DNA from: Elysia marginata
Taxonomy: Eukaryota; Mollusca; Gastropoda; Plakobranchidae
Assembly: GCA_019649035.1 (NCBI GenBank)
Contig: BMAT01011802.1
Location: forward strand, 256,281 to 319,318
DNA length: 63,038 nt
Direction of reading: 5' to 3'
Under the pieces are notes generated by a model that was not told the origin of the DNA, searched no databases, and saw nothing but the letters and a program-made list of their open reading frames with translations. Both the position numbers and the translations under genes were made by a program. Shown here one piece after another: positions 14,261 to 27,560 of the stretch (its first letter is position 1; every line of letters begins with the position of its first letter).

Positions 14261-15454
14261 CGAGCGCTGCAAAACCAGACACTCCTCGGTTATCATTACT
14301 TATATCTCCGATTCCTAGCCTCTTCTTGGTCAATGTAACTTGGATGTATAGAATGGATCCAACCTTTTATTAAATCTTTCAGACGCAACAAGACATCAAA
14401 ATTCCTGTAGCCGGATAGAGACGCAGCAAGGCCATATAACAAACACACATGCGCGCACGCACTTCTTCACGGTGTTTCATCTAACTTTGAACAGAAAAAA
14501 ATTCTATACCTTTTAAAAGGCTCTCGCAGCATAACTTTGGGCACCGTTGCAGCGCAATTTTAGCGCTTAACTCCTCTCTGTGAAATAGGATTAAATTTAA
14601 TGGCTGCTGCACAGGGGGCTTCCCCGGGAGATAAAGATCTTGGTGAGAGAAAAGCAAAAAGTTATGACAATGATCTATCACTTTACACGGTCCAAATCGC
14701 TCGGCGCTGAGAGCAGAGGTAGGCCAACAGATTACCTTGGTAAAGCAAGTTTAAGCCTGATCTTTTGTGTGTGATAAAGGCAGAAGAGGGGGGGGGCACT
14801 CACAAAAATGTAATGTGAGAATATTGCAATAATACAAAGGTAGATACCAAATTTATATAACACAGCATCTCAAGTTAAACAGGGGGTGGGAAAACTGAAT
14901 TCAATGAGTAATAGGGGGCGGGGAGGGGAGAGGGGTGGATATGGGTAGCGTGTAAGGGTCGTGGAGAGGATAGAAAAAAAAAGGATAAAAAATAGTAGAT
15001 TGTAAAAGGAGAAAAATAAAATGTTGATTACAAGAAAGATAGGGATTAAAAGTGCAAAAATTAGAAACGGCCGAGAAGTTGAAAGGCAAAAGAGAGAGGG
15101 GTTTTTTCACTTATTTAAGTTTGTTGTTTTAAAGTTTGATGGCTTCCGGCATAAAAACATTACCATTCTCGTAGAAGAAGCATTTCATGTTAAAAACAAA
15201 AACTATTATAAAAGTACATAAAATATTTTGATTCGAAATTTCGCCTGTCAAAGCTTTTTAAGCTATGATAAAAATTTGGTAGCGCCCATTGAGCTGCTAA
15301 GACTCTTGGAACATTGTCATCGACGTATACATGGAAAGTCTGCAATGCCTGAGGGTTTTCGGAACATAAAATTTTATACCTTTTTTTCCTCTTCAAATTT
15401 TACAAAAGGTAGCAGCAAATACTTTTGCAATAACGTTTTAAATCATACTGATGT

Positions 15455-15542
15455 TCGTGAGAGGAAGAGAGAAAGAGATAGAGAGAGAGAGAAAGAGAGA
15501 GAGGGGGGGGGGAGGAGTGAATGAATGTGTGTGTGTGTGTGA
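15455..15542. repeat. Purine tract followed by (GT)n
   Basis: GA-rich run with a G9 block near 15504, then about eight GT units at 15526-15541. Confidence 0.9.
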
Positions 15543-16062
15543 GGGTGGTGACAATGAAGAGTCTATGCATCAAAACGAAAGAATGTGAGGCAACGTAGGA
15601 GTTTTCTTAGCCTAACATGCCCAATAACTGGTAATAAAAGAAAAAAATACAAAATATATTTTTTCATTTTATTTTATGTTGATGAGCCCCCCCCCCCCTC
15701 GTTCTCCCCTCCGCTTGCCTTTAGAAAAAAGGAGAAAAATAGGAAGTTCAAAGAGAGGATAAGAATCGAAAGACCTCGATGCAGAAAAACGGAAAAGGGG
15801 AAAAAGGGGGGAAAGTAAGAGAAAAACGCAGTAAAGAATGATAAACTCCAGCCCTGCCATAATCGAATCTCCGCGCTGTCATGGCTGTGTTTAGACGAAT
15901 GTTTAGCAGAGCCAAAAAGACATCTCGAGTGTGTTTACTCGAAGCTCTTGAGACGGCGGGGCGAAGCCGGGGAGTCTTAGGTAGAAAATGGTAATCATTA
16001 TCATAATTCCCCGGGAAACAGAGAACTAAGTCTATAAAACGCTAAGGGCTCGTCTCAGCCTT

Positions 16063-16097
16063 NNNNNNNNNNNNNNNNNNNNNNNNNNNNNNNNNNN
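16063..16097. other. Assembly gap (35 N)
   Basis: Run of N. The right flank is purine-rich (caaacagagagagggtag). The sequence on either side is non-coding. Confidence 1.
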
Positions 16098-18491
16098 CAA
16101 ACAGAGAGAGGGTAGGGGGGCAAACAGACAGAGGGTAGAAGCAGAGACAATAACAGCAACAGCAAGAACAAAAAAAATATAAAATAAAGAAAGTTTATTT
16201 TCTGCAGAGACAAAGCCCCCCACCAAAAAATTAATTACGACAAAAATTACAGAAAAAAAGCACCCATGAACAAAGATTGATTTATTTTTAGATAAAGCAA
16301 AATAAGGAATATTGCCTTTAGGGGAATTTTTCTTTCATTACATAAACCACTTTTATGATATATAATCACATAGCTGAGGTGAAAATAGTCAAAACCCTAG
16401 TGTTAATCTATAAGATAATACTAGAAGAGAAAAGAAACTTAATGACTAGTTTATTGCTTCTGTCCTTTTTAAAATATAACGATCGAAAGCTCAAAAAGAG
16501 CACAAAATTATTAAACAAAAATTCTTTTGGGAAAATATAACAGGAAGACATTTAAAATAAAAACGTGAACAACAAACGGGCCTGCAGACAAAAAAGTAGG
16601 GTTAAAAGCTCTTGAGAATATCATGGCTAAAGATATCGAATGTTCAGATTTATGTAAATTACAAGATCAGAAAACAGCTCTTTCTACAAATGCGACCTGG
16701 AGCCAGGAACGGATGAAGTCTGTGGTATGCCGAGTACCTGAGTACCTGTGTGTCTAAGGCATGGAAAGAGAGAGAGAAAGAGAGAGAGACACCGAGAGAG
16801 AGAGAGCATGGCTACTCAAGTGACGGCTTATCAATCTTCGAGATAGATTCCTTTTATGTGTTCAAGTAAAATTCCCGTATCAGCCTAGGACACCGACACC
16901 GAAAGAAACTCCGGGATCGTTAAAGTCGCTTTGAGATTAAATCTTAGGCTCTTGTGATTTAAAAAATCTCCATAAAAAATTTCAAGAGGTGCGCATGTTG
17001 CGTTAATTTTAATTTTTTAAAGTACTTCCAACGATGTTATTTCTATATCATTCAAAGCCATTAAAGAGTAAAACCTCGAATCACTCACACACGGGAGAAT
17101 TTTTTAAAAACTCTAATAGCCGAGAGTTCTCATGTCCACGTTATTTCCATGTTGATTGTCGATAAAAATCTTCATGTCTTGTTAATTGCTAATAAAAAAA
17201 GAAAAAAAAATCCTAGAGAAGAAACAAAAGAGCTGTTGTAAAATCTTTGGGAACGGAGGGGTAGAGGAAAAGTAAGACAAATTTTAAAAGCTAATAATGA
17301 GTGGGCGAAGAGTCTGCTTTTTTGCAAGGTTGGCCACAAGCAATTATTGAGCCGGCCGCATACCCACAAGGGCCGGCCGGCAGGGTAAGCTTCTCCCAGA
17401 ACTGTCCGGCAGCCCTGACAGATCCAATGTTTATCTTCCTCAAACGAGCCTGAAGAACCGAGGCCAAGTTTCGGGACGTCTGGCGACTGTTGGCCGGCCG
17501 GACCATCGACCGATGGGCAACGCTTTCAGGCAGTTTCTAGCCCGTGTTTGTGAACTACTTGAGCCAGTTGGTATCGATTACACCCTTCCTGCCTCTTAAG
17601 AATCCCTCGGTTTCTTTGAGGTTTTTATCGATAAAATAAAAAAGACGGGTAAGGGACTTTGGGCAATGTTGTGTTTCAATATAATTTAATTTATGGGCGC
17701 GACGCCAGAGAACGTGTAGGGGCACGATCTAAAACGACTCAATGTTAAAAGAGCGATGTGTCAAGGGCGTGTGATCCAAGAGACTCAATGATAAAACAGT
17801 AAAAAGCATTATCCGAAGGGACTCAGGCTAGTGGATCTATTCATTGTTTTCCAAACTTAACAAATTTTGTTACCAATACTTCAATGAAAATACCAATCAA
17901 AAGAGGATTTTTCAGCACCGTTGAAAAATGATGCAACTTTTTAAAATATAATTTTGATGTCGGGAGGACACGTAGTATTCAAGAAAAAAAAAACCTACCA
18001 AATTTACCAAAGCTCTTTATAATCAGTTCACAGAGCGGAGTACATTTCTTAACAGAATCAGAACGTTATTGTTATGTTCACATGAAGGAAAAAGAAAAGG
18101 AAATAGAGAAGAGAAATGAAAATTGAGAGTCAGTGAGAGAAAGAAATGGGGGCCTGGAATGGGGCGATATGGCAAACTTTAAGATTTCTTAACAAATGCG
18201 CCTTTGCAAAACCTATCACGGAACGCACTCGCCAGCACTTGATAACACAGACAGTTTGAAAAGCACCATACCAACATCAGATCTGGTGCAGGAAGGTCTA
18301 TACAAAAGAAGCGACGACAGTCTCTGATATCGCATCAAACGGTCTACAATAACCGCACCTGTATAGAAACCAATGTAAATCGCATTGTTATTTGGACGTC
18401 CATTCGGTATATCAGTGTTTTTAAAAGAACAACAAAGCACTGATCTGTATCACTGAGGATTAAAGAGACTTTATCACCTGATGGATTTTGT

Positions 18492-18492
<1 letters not shown>
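16098..18492. other. Non-coding stretch
   Basis: The notable part is 17330-17520, with several GGCCGG/CCGGCC words and higher GC than its surroundings. The minus-strand open frame there (17291-17506) matches no family I know. Confidence 0.55.
16766..16806. repeat. (AG)n microsatellite
   Basis: Imperfect GA repeat with AAAG and CACC interruptions. Confidence 0.9.

Positions 18493-18533
<41 letters not shown>
18493..18533. repeat. (CT)n microsatellite
   Basis: About 20 uninterrupted CT units. Confidence 0.95.
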
Positions 18534-18536
<3 letters not shown>

Positions 18537-18764
18537 GATTTCCTCAGCTTTTTACTATTAACAGGAGGTTAGAATAGATAGCATGCCTAAAAGCAAGGGT
18601 CGTCAAACAAAATCCATGACATACAGGTGTTAGAAAAGTATTGATTTGCTAATTTCACTATTGATTCAATCCTATGTCTTTCGATTAACCTAATAGTATG
18701 TTATTGGCAGTTTTACGATATCTAAGAAATGGTTCTCTCTCTAATGAAAAAAAGCAAAAAAAAA

Positions 18765-19078
18765 AATAATTATTAAAGCGTAAAGAGCGCTTTTATATAG
18801 CACCTAATCTACAAAAATGCTCAAACCACTTGATATGGCTTCCCTCACATGACATCACCAACCACACCATTTTCTGAACTCACAGAGGAGCAGCATTTTA
18901 AAGCGCATCACTCTAGCGTACGGTCAATATCTTTCACTACCGATCGGGTAATACTTTTACGCATGGATGAGGCGGAGAAACGTGTGAAAATAGCCTTTTT
19001 GAAGGACTAAACGTCTCAGGCTCAAACCCCGGACCTCTCGATCTGAACGTATCCCACTAGACCACGACGCCGAAATAA
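18765..19078 (-). mobile_element. tRNA-derived SINE, copy 1
   Basis: On the minus strand a Pol III A box TGGTCTAGTGG (19064-19054) is followed by a B box GGTTTGAGCC (19028-19019). A body of about 200 bp follows, containing tgctgctcctctgtgagtt. The 3' part reads TGGTTTGAGCATTT, then GTGCTATATAAAAGCGCTC, ending in a T/A-rich tail. It shares head, middle and tail blocks with the copies at 38.66 and 54.80 kb. It is non-autonomous and would depend on a LINE partner. Confidence 0.7.
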
Positions 19079-19925
19079 GAATTCTGCATTATACTTGTTG
19101 TATAGTATTGACTTGTATCATGACATAATATCTCGAGTGTAACCAATAATTTCAAGTTTGCTTTTTATAACAAAAATTTGGTTGCGAATTCAGATAAAAC
19201 AAAAAAAGATCAAGCTAAATTCGCAGGTAAAGAACAAGCATATAACTTCAGCCACAGCTCAGAATCTGGCCGTTGCTGACCACGCGAAAACAAGTGAGCC
19301 TGCCTGTAGTATTTGTTCTCAACCGGCTGCAGGGGCGAGTGACCAACACAAACATTCCATGTGGATGTCCACTATACTAGCGAAGGCGCACCACTGGGTC
19401 TTGGCACGGTCAGTGTTGGAGACACCTTTGACCTCCTGGACAAAATAACTTCTACACCTTTCGCTCCTGTTAAATAATTATGCCCGTAAGAATATCTGGA
19501 GGTTTAAACACGAGGAAAGATGTATACTGGGAAACACTACTTTCTTAGCAGTATAATAATGATATGTATCATACGCACCAAATTATAATCGTTTTTGCAT
19601 TAATTTTCGTTTAAGTTACTTCAGTTCAAAAAATCCCAGTGTGAGCACGTTGCAAGTGTAACACAGGAGAGAAAGAGATAGAGATGGAGAGAGGGAAAGA
19701 GAGAAATAATGGAGAGAGGGAGAGAGTCTTAGATGAATCTTGATTAATTTTGCTGCATTCGATTTCAAATTGAAAGCTTTGTCCAGTCGGTTTAGTCAAT
19801 AATTTCTCACGCTTTATTTAAGTTATTATTTTGCAAGGGGAAAGGGACAAAATCAAAAGGATTTTTGTTTAAAAAGAATATCTTATTCTCTCAATAGAAG
19901 GTATACACAAGAGCAAAGTAGAATA

Positions 19926-20116
19926 TGCAGAGAGAGAAAGAGGGTGAAAGAGAGAGAGAGGGAGAGACAGAGAGAGAGGGAGAGACAGAGAGAGAGGGGG
20001 AGACACAGAAAGAGAGAAAGAGGGTGAAAGAGAGAGAGGGAGAGACAGAGAGAGAGAAAGAGGGTGAAAGAGAGAGAGGGAGAGACGAGAGAGAGATAAA
20101 GAGAGGGGGGAGAGAA
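19926..20116. repeat. Purine-rich minisatellite
   Basis: Repeated higher-order units such as gggtgaaagagagagaggga and gagacagagagagag give open frames on both strands that are not genes. A (CT)n array in the opposite sense follows at 20354. Confidence 0.9.
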
Positions 20117-20351
20117 AACTGGGGCAGCAGGTTGGTGGAAAGAGAATGAGAGAGACTGACTGAAGCAAAGCGAAACTGATTGTAGAAGACATTCTGTCAG
20201 CAAGGATCAGGTGAACTTCCATCGCTTAGCTATTCGCTATTCCGCTCCGCTAGCTTCAAACCGCGGTCCATCGGCGCGGAGTCTGGGGGGTTTGGCCTCC
20301 AGCTAGGTTAAGTAAAAATGTCACGGTAGAAAGATAAAATCTCCCCCCCCC

Positions 20352-20353
<2 letters not shown>

Positions 20354-20412
<59 letters not shown>
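20354..20412. repeat. (CT)n microsatellite
   Basis: C9 run followed by nearly pure CT. It is complementary to the purine array at 19926-20116. Confidence 0.95.
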
Positions 20413-20413
<1 letters not shown>

Positions 20414-23400
20414 TGCCCTTCTTCAATTATATTTTTTAACTCATGAGATTGAGCATCTAGATGCTGTCTTTGATAACGTCTGTTTTAACCCGTCATCAAA
20501 GTAGATTATAATGATCATGTTTATTTCGCTTTAGATCCTCATGATGAGCAAACACCTGAAGTACTGAAAGGCTACTAGTTACTCAGTAGTCGCTTCTTTG
20601 CTGCCTTTTATTGCCACGAACGACAGGCCAACTCAAACATGGTACAATATCCATGACAACAGACCATTATTACCATGAAGAAGACAGGGTATAGCCATTA
20701 ATAAAATGCCCTCCCTTGGTGCAAAAGAGAGATGTATTTTGGTAAACTTTAAAGTTTGACACAAACCAGGCCATTTCCCCATCCATCCTTTTCCCACCCA
20801 AAATAATCTTACATCTGTGCTTATAAAAAATTAAAATTCTAGAAAATGAGGAAGGAAAACTTCTATGATACTTTTTTTTTACAGGAGTTAATTATTTTAC
20901 AAGTTAACAACTTAAAAGATAATGACAGTTATCCCTGTCGCCTTGATTTTATATAGCATAACAAAGACGACAGTTATACCCCGACCCAGTCACAAAGCTT
21001 TGGTTTGAAAACACACATACACACACAAAAAAAAAGAAAACAGAACGAAACCCACAGAAACTGTAATTCAAAGTTTTCTCAGCGGGGCAACAAAAACTAT
21101 TTCAGACATAAAGAGGTCAATAGCAGGCTTGCTGCATCTTGCTAAATTATAATCCCGTCAGGTCCGGTTTCAACGTTGTGGTCAGAACGGGACAATTTTC
21201 ACACCGTGTAGGTTTCCTATAATGGTATTCAGATAGGAAATTGGAAATGGGAACTGGCTGCCTGCTGACGCAGATTTCCGGTAGCTCTCTAATGAGGCCC
21301 CAACTGCAAGATGAGCATACTCCCGCAACATTGCAAGCTTCCAAAGTCTGGCGGGTTTTTTTGCTCCTGGCCCAGGCCTGTCAACCGGAGTGGCAAGCCG
21401 TGAGGAAGTGCCCCAAGGCTCAATAGCAATTATTGCACGCGATCTTTTTCCTTGCCGTAATGGCTAGGTGGCATATAATGGTGAGGTGTATTATCGCTCT
21501 TTGTTTGCGACTGTTCTTTCATCAAGACTAAATCGCGCACTATAATGACTAGTCTGGTTAGCATTCGCGTGAACGATGGAATTAGCGATTTCTTTGAACA
21601 CCGTTTGATGGAAAAGAGTTCTAAATTGAGACTCGGAGAAAAGAGACTGGGCTTATCTAGTGTTGGAGACCACACTCCACACCTATCACCAAAGTAATGG
21701 TGCATAAAAGTCGTATGGAATTCAAACAAATATTTTCGAAAATCTAGATATGGACTATCACTAAATGCAGATACTTGTATATTTCAATCTGCAATGCCAA
21801 TGCCATGCAGTTAGCAACAATTTTGCAGAAACATTCGGAAAAGCCCGCAATATATTACCGATATCATCAATAATTTTCTGCATTCAAACAAGATAATACA
21901 GTTCAAAGAAATACATAATACATATTGCTATCAACGCAACTGGCAACACAAGATAACCACTTGATAATACCAAGACAGAGAGGAGCCCTAAGAGGAACTG
22001 GTTTTTTTTTCCTACGAATTAATTTCACGGTAAAGCCAGTGAAATAAGAAAAAAGCAATAATCGTTAAAAAAATTTTTTTTGAAGATGACCGGTTAGTAA
22101 AATTGAGAGATGAAGGAAGCCCGCCACCACTTGCATCCCAGCAGAAAAAGAAATTCTCGCAAACCAAATTACCAAAATAAAAAAAAAAAAAGATATCGCG
22201 AATTCACATGCTCAAGAGAGAACAAAACATTTCCCTTTCAACAAGATAAGTTAGCTTCTCATTGTTTGTATGTGATAATTTACGACCATCACAAACGTCG
22301 CCAGATCATCAAGGTTACGATTTTGGCTTGAGGGGAGCTGACAGTACAAAAGATTTTCTTGAGGCAGCTTTCACTGTCCATGGGAAAGAGAAATTATTAG
22401 CAATCTCACAGTGGTTCTCCTGTGTATCATTTTGATACAGAATGCCCTTCTGCCCTCTTCTCTCGACTTCCAACAATGGAGAAAAAGATCTCACGCGCGA
22501 CAAAAGAAAAATTTTGCACGGTATGGGACCGTTTTTGGGATATGAGATAAGACAAAAATGAACACACTCTAAGCTAAACGCACGTAGCGAATTCGTTAAC
22601 CATAGATCCGCGTGCAAATAAAATTTAGAGGAACAATCTTAATGTTTATTATGGTCACCTCATGACATTTGAAATTATACTTTCTTTCTACATAGTAAGA
22701 TACATGTAATTCCAATAAGTAAATCATTTCCATTTAACAGGCATATCCCGCGGCATGGGTGCAAGATATCAACATATTCAATAAAATCCTTGACAGCTTC
22801 AAGTTTCTCATTTTTTTAACCGATTTTCAGCCTTGTAAGCAATAAACGCAGTGAGTGTGTTTTACAAACTTTCCTTTTTTACTGTACCATGGAGAAACCG
22901 ATCCCTTGGAAAATACCCAGACGATGTTGGGAAGACGATGAGAAAACAAAGAAAAGACAGGAGTAAGTTGATCTTTTCTAAAGAAGAGTTCCACCCAACG
23001 CTATAAAACGAGCGAAGGCTTGCATGCACGTAATTTCCCCTGATTCTCTATTATTTTTTTCTCTTTCAAACTAAACGGTGTGTCTTGGCACTGTGAACAG
23101 GAGGAGACAGGAGACGATGACAAAAGCGCCCCACGGCGATGATTCCTAGCGCTGTCTGAGCGAGACGAGCATGTTCAATGAGCTCTGGCAAGGCAAGGCA
23201 TGGCTGCTGGAGGCTATCACACCACTGATCTTTACTTCTCTGACAGCTTCGCCTCAAGGGGGGTTCCTTTTTCTTTCCTCGCTTTTCTCTTTATATCCCT
23301 ATATTCACGATATTGCAAGGAATCTGTTTATGTTCACGTTTTACAGATCTAATTCAAACCACTTTTCTTTCTTTATTCCTTATTTTGCATGCACCCTGCT

Positions 23401-23469
23401 TTTTTAACAGGTCCCTAGAGATTATTATGATTTTCCCAGTCAAATGATTTTTCTTGAATATGTGCGTGG

Positions 23470-23491
23470 ATGTGTGTGTGTGTGTGTGTGT
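23470..23491. repeat. (GT)n microsatellite
   Basis: Eleven GT units. Confidence 0.95.
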
Positions 23492-24918
23492 TGAAGAGGC
23501 AGGCGAGAAGAAAAAAAAATGCAAGCAACAGAATGATTTAAACACAAATATGTTTATCAGAAAAATATTTAAAACACATTGTAACATCAAAGTAAGATAA
23601 TTATTATCTAAAAAAGGCATACTACTTTTTCCAACGGTACCCATTAAACTGTGTGAACTACCGTTTCAGGCGTTTCACTGTTTGCCATTGAACTTAAAAT
23701 AAGTTTAGGACTTTATCACAGTTAAGATAAATTTAGGACTTTAGAAATTGCAGCGAAGAGTCTTCTCGCAACAAAACTAAATGCAAACGACACGGACTAC
23801 GACATTACTAATGGTGATTTTTCCACCTTAATGTACGCCCAGGTCGTTGGTCGACAAAATAAACGGATCGACGTGGAAGATGATGAGACAAGAACATTTT
23901 AGGAATTCGAAAGAAAAATATCAAGTCAATTTTATGTAGTTTTTGCAGTGGAAAGGACAGTTTTTGGTGACCACCCTAACAACAGCAACTTCCCTTCATG
24001 CAACGTGTGTGTGAAGTCGATACAGTACACACACAGAGAGAGCTATTCAGGAGCCGACATCTGGTGTGGTCTCACGGGTTGCGAGCTGGGGCCCTCCAGC
24101 TGCTGTTATAGCGTGTGTGGCTGTGCCGTAACCTAAGAAAACAACCACTATTTTCCTCCGCCACAGTGGCTATCGTATCCATTAATTTATCAAATTGTCT
24201 GTCTGTTTGCACGTCTCTGTGTGATTTTTTTTCTTTGTTCGATTGTCTCTGTCTATCCTAGTTCTTAGCATTCACCAAATTTCAAAGCAATGAGGAACCC
24301 CTTGTCTGTCTGACTGTCTGTCTCTATCTCCCCCCCCCTCTCCCTCTCCATTTTCTCTTGTCTCTCTTTTAAAAATTTGCTTTTTTCAACAACTTCAATC
24401 AAAGCGCTTAGACTGAAGGTTTCATGGGCTCTAAGCGCTAACTAAAAAAAAGGACATGATACTTTATTTTAACACTTTAGCAATATAACCATCTATGGTA
24501 ATTTCTAAATAAAGTGTCAGACCAGATTCTTCAAGCCCGGAAGGCCTTCCTCTAAACCTTAAACAATCTAGATCTATCATTTTCTATGCCTCATTATACT
24601 TAAAGATGGACCATCAACAAAGGTAAAACAGTTTTGATAACGGAACAAAGCAGGAGGGCCAATGAGTGGGTCACCCTCTTTAGAATCCACCTGACTGTTT
24701 GTACAAGCAACTGGTCACATTGATATTACGTGATTGTCACTTGGCGATTTAGAATTGCACAGCATTGCTCGCCACATGATGACGATGGTTAAAAAGAGAC
24801 AAGAAGAGGTACTTGTTTTCACAGGATTGAAAAGACGTTTAGTTCAGAATCTGGGCAAGAAAAACATTCATTATGCCTGGTGATAAAGAAGGGAGTCCGT
24901 TTCTAGAGTTGTTACTAC

Positions 24919-24919
24919 T

Positions 24920-24988
<69 letters not shown>
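24919..24988. repeat. (TAC)n microsatellite
   Basis: More than 20 uninterrupted TAC units, followed by degenerate ones. Confidence 0.97.
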
Positions 24989-26299
24989 TTACTTTTACTA
25001 ATACTAAGACTTTAATATCTGTGCCAGCGTTTCAGAACGAGTAAAACTATAAATAGTGGGTGCCACATTGTTTTATACGATTAAAACATTTTCAAACAAA
25101 CCCAGAACGCAAGTTTTTAAATAATGTTGAAAAAAGCTGAATTTCTTTTCAAATTAAAATTGAAAAATCCCAATATCCTATTGTATGCATTACAAGGCAT
25201 GTGAAAGCTGAAAATCGGACTGCGTATCGGTCGAAAAAAACAGAGATGTAACTTGAAGCTGCTAAGGATTTTATTGAATATGTTGATATTTTGCACCCAT
25301 GCCGCCTCGGGATATGCCTTTTAAATAGACAAAGAACAGCTATTTGATCACAGTGGAACTTTTTCACCCTCCTGCCTTTTTTCCTGGATCCCCCGCAACA
25401 TTCATGCAATTTAGCTTCTGTGCACGTGTATTAGTCTAGACAATATTACACGAGTTGAGCGTCCCAATATTATCAAACTTGTATTCGGTTGATGTGAGTT
25501 TATATAATCAAATCAACCGAAAAAGACATATATGAAAGAGAAAGGGTAGAAAACCAACCCATTCTGATATATATCAAATACAGACCAAAAGAGGAGGGGG
25601 CGGCAAAATTGTAGGTTGACGGAAAACAGAATAAAAAATTGATAACAAACATGTAGGATTACATGAGCTAGACAATAATTAAAGATGAATTTAGAGAGAG
25701 TATGGTATACTATTTAGTTAAAGGGAAGGACATATACAGTAATAGACTTCATTATCAAAATACAAATCCAGTAAACGCATCAGTAAAGTTTTGTCTCCAT
25801 AGATTATATATCACCTTGTAACGTTTACTTCTTGTTCAATTTAAGTAATAAAAAAACAACAATAACAGAAAAATGGGTAAATGGTTTTTTTAGATAAAGA
25901 AAAAACGACTGAATCCAAATGCCATTTTTTATTGCAGTCTTATGGTTTTGCAAAATTGATTGCACCAGGGGAAACTTTTTTTTAATGTGAGGGCCGTTGG
26001 TAGCCTAGAACTAAACCTTATAATTACTACTAAACTTTTTGACCCGTTTAGGGAGTTCCAAAATGAACTAGGCTTGAAAAATTTTAGGATTTCCGCACTT
26101 GGGTGCCAACATTTATTTGAGTTGAAAATTGCATGCTCCTCATTATCCTTCATTTCGTTAGTAACGTTCGTTACAATTACAAATAATGCATTTGGGTGTA
26201 CAGAAACCTATATTTCTAAAAAATCAGAATTTCTTACCATGAAGATTAGGGTTAGCTAGAATGGCACCCCTGTATAAGGAATTCAGATCTAGGTCTTAC

Positions 26300-26360
26300 C
26301 TTTGGTGAGCGCTAGGCAGTAACCTAGCAGAAAGAGTAGGTGTAGAGGCGACGACTCCAT
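26300..26360 (-). CDS. BAMBI: Signal-peptide exon, probable first coding exon of BAMBI (out of order)
   Basis: The minus strand reads ATG at 26360-26358, then 20 codons giving MESSPLHLLFLLGYCLALTK, then a single G before the donor GTAAGACC (GT at 26299-26298). The peptide has a typical signal-sequence core (HLLFLLGYCLAL). It ends TK|G at a phase-1 junction, as vertebrate BAMBI does (...LLTKG before the EIRCYC ectodomain). Spliced to the exon at 45019-44774 it gives ...ALTK-G-LLRCDCN in perfect frame, for a total of 284 residues (human BAMBI has 260). The start has G at +4 but T at -3, and no ATG lies in the 46 bases upstream. The anomaly is position: on the minus strand this exon lies 3' of exons 2 and 3. 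A misordered contig, a partial gene copy, or an unrelated secreted-protein gene running off the left edge are the alternatives. Confidence 0.55.
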
Positions 26361-26459
26361 TGACGCTCTGGACACAATACTCCTTCGTCAAGTGCTGTTA
26401 TATCCACTGGTCATTTCTTGGCTTAGATTTTTAGTTAGTTTAAAGTGGCACAGACAACA

Positions 26460-26890
26460 AAAAGCTTGCAGCCTACGATAGATGTAGATCTAGATGTAGG
26501 TAGAACGATATGAATCCAGACACCATGGTTTTATTTTCGAGTAAAATTAGATGACATGAAAAAATGAAGTCTGTGTGGATCAAGATCTAATCTAGCTATC
26601 TAAAGTAGGTAGATCTAGGTCTAGTCGACCGATACTGTTAGATTCGAAGTCAAGACGTCGATGAGCATAGATACAGATCTAGACCTAATAATTATATTCA
26701 TAACTAATTTCGATCAGACATAGATCTAGATTGTGATAATAAGCCTACGCTAACAAGGTGATTGAGGATCTAATTCTAAGCCATTCTTGATTTAATATCT
26801 AAATTGTTGTCCTAAAAAACACAAACTCACTTAGATCTAGTATCTAGATCTAGATCTGCGTAGAAAAGCCATAGGTCTAGATTCTCTCTG
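26460..26890. repeat. TCTAGATC-rich segment
   Basis: Dense runs of AGATCT/TCTAGA words, for example agatctagatgtaggtag near 26487 and ctagatctagatctg near 26850. Similar words cluster at 29.92 and 35.63 kb. It lies between the signal-peptide exon and its presumed 5' exon on the minus strand. Confidence 0.6.
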
Positions 26891-27140
26891 ATAAAAAAAA
26901 ACTCGCAGTAATAATAACGTAATCACAGTGAAATTGATATAATTTATATGAAGCTAGATTAGACTATTGTGTAGAAATTTAAGTTTTAACGCGTGTGCCA
27001 AAATTAGCAAACAGCTATCACTGGTTTAACAAGATCTGGTCACAAGGAAACACTAACGACCCAGCAAATACGGGATTGTCTTCCATGTGTTGTGTTTTCA
27101 CATAATGCGTTTAAAAACGGTCTCACATCCGATGCGTCGC

Positions 27141-27560
27141 CGTGCCCTCTCGACTCCTCAGAGAATCAAATTGTAAACACTCGGGCTGTTTCGACTGTTT
27201 TTGTTGCTGCTACCGACAAGAGGCTCCAACGAGGCGAGCTCTGCGCACATCGTGTGGGGGTAAAGCGGCTCGGGACTAGCCGTTTACACTTTGCCTTGTA
27301 GGAGATCTTTACTAAACGGATTGTAGTGCGCGCGCTCAGTAGGCACTCCACTCCACTCTACCTACACTGCACTGTTCTTACCTTTGGCTCGACGGCTTCT
27401 CTCGCCACTCGCCAGCGCTCGCTGCTCCAGGAAAGGCGTTGATGGATCCGCTCGCTTCGCCGTCACATTTGTTTTTACCTGGCTGAGTTACTGCTTGCTG
27501 GTTTGACGCCTTAGGGTTTTCGCGCGTTCCTCCTGGCTGTAATAAGGTCCTCTGTTTACA
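27141..27560 (-). promoter_or_regulatory. CpG-denser 5' region with possible non-coding first exon
   Basis: This stretch is visibly richer in GC and CpG than its surroundings (gcgcgcgc, gcgagcgctggcgag and similar on the minus strand). On the minus strand it carries two good donor sites, gccaaag|GTAAGAAC with last exon base 27382 and actcagccag|GTAAAAAC with last exon base 27479. These could end an untranslated first exon spliced to the signal-peptide exon through a weak acceptor near 26407-26408. No clear TATA box is seen. The call as the promoter/5'UTR of the gene starting at 26360 is inference from position and composition. Confidence 0.4.

Larger units (their letters stand above)
8484..16062. 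other. Non-coding stretch with simple repeats
   Basis: Apart from the repeats listed separately, I see no gene. Poly-A/poly-T runs and purine tracts are frequent (10.84-10.93 kb, 15.7-15.82 kb). A moderately GC-rich unique block lies at 15.84-16.05 kb. Confidence 0.6.
20413..26299. other. Non-coding stretch downstream of the signal-peptide exon
   Basis: If the signal-peptide exon belongs to a gene running left, its next exons should start here on the minus strand. I looked for a second cysteine-rich BAMBI-like exon and saw none among the minus-strand open frames. GC-richer unique blocks lie at 21.15-21.43 and 22.95-23.25 kb. Confidence 0.55.

Noticed and set aside
19869-20222. Open frames of over 100 residues on both strands, Ser/Leu or Arg/Glu repeats
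   Set aside because: They are translations of the AG/CT minisatellite, which has few stops in any frame.
25149-25409. Possible second BAMBI ectodomain exon downstream of the signal-peptide exon
   Set aside because: It has too few cysteines, in the wrong order, and no CC...CN finger end.
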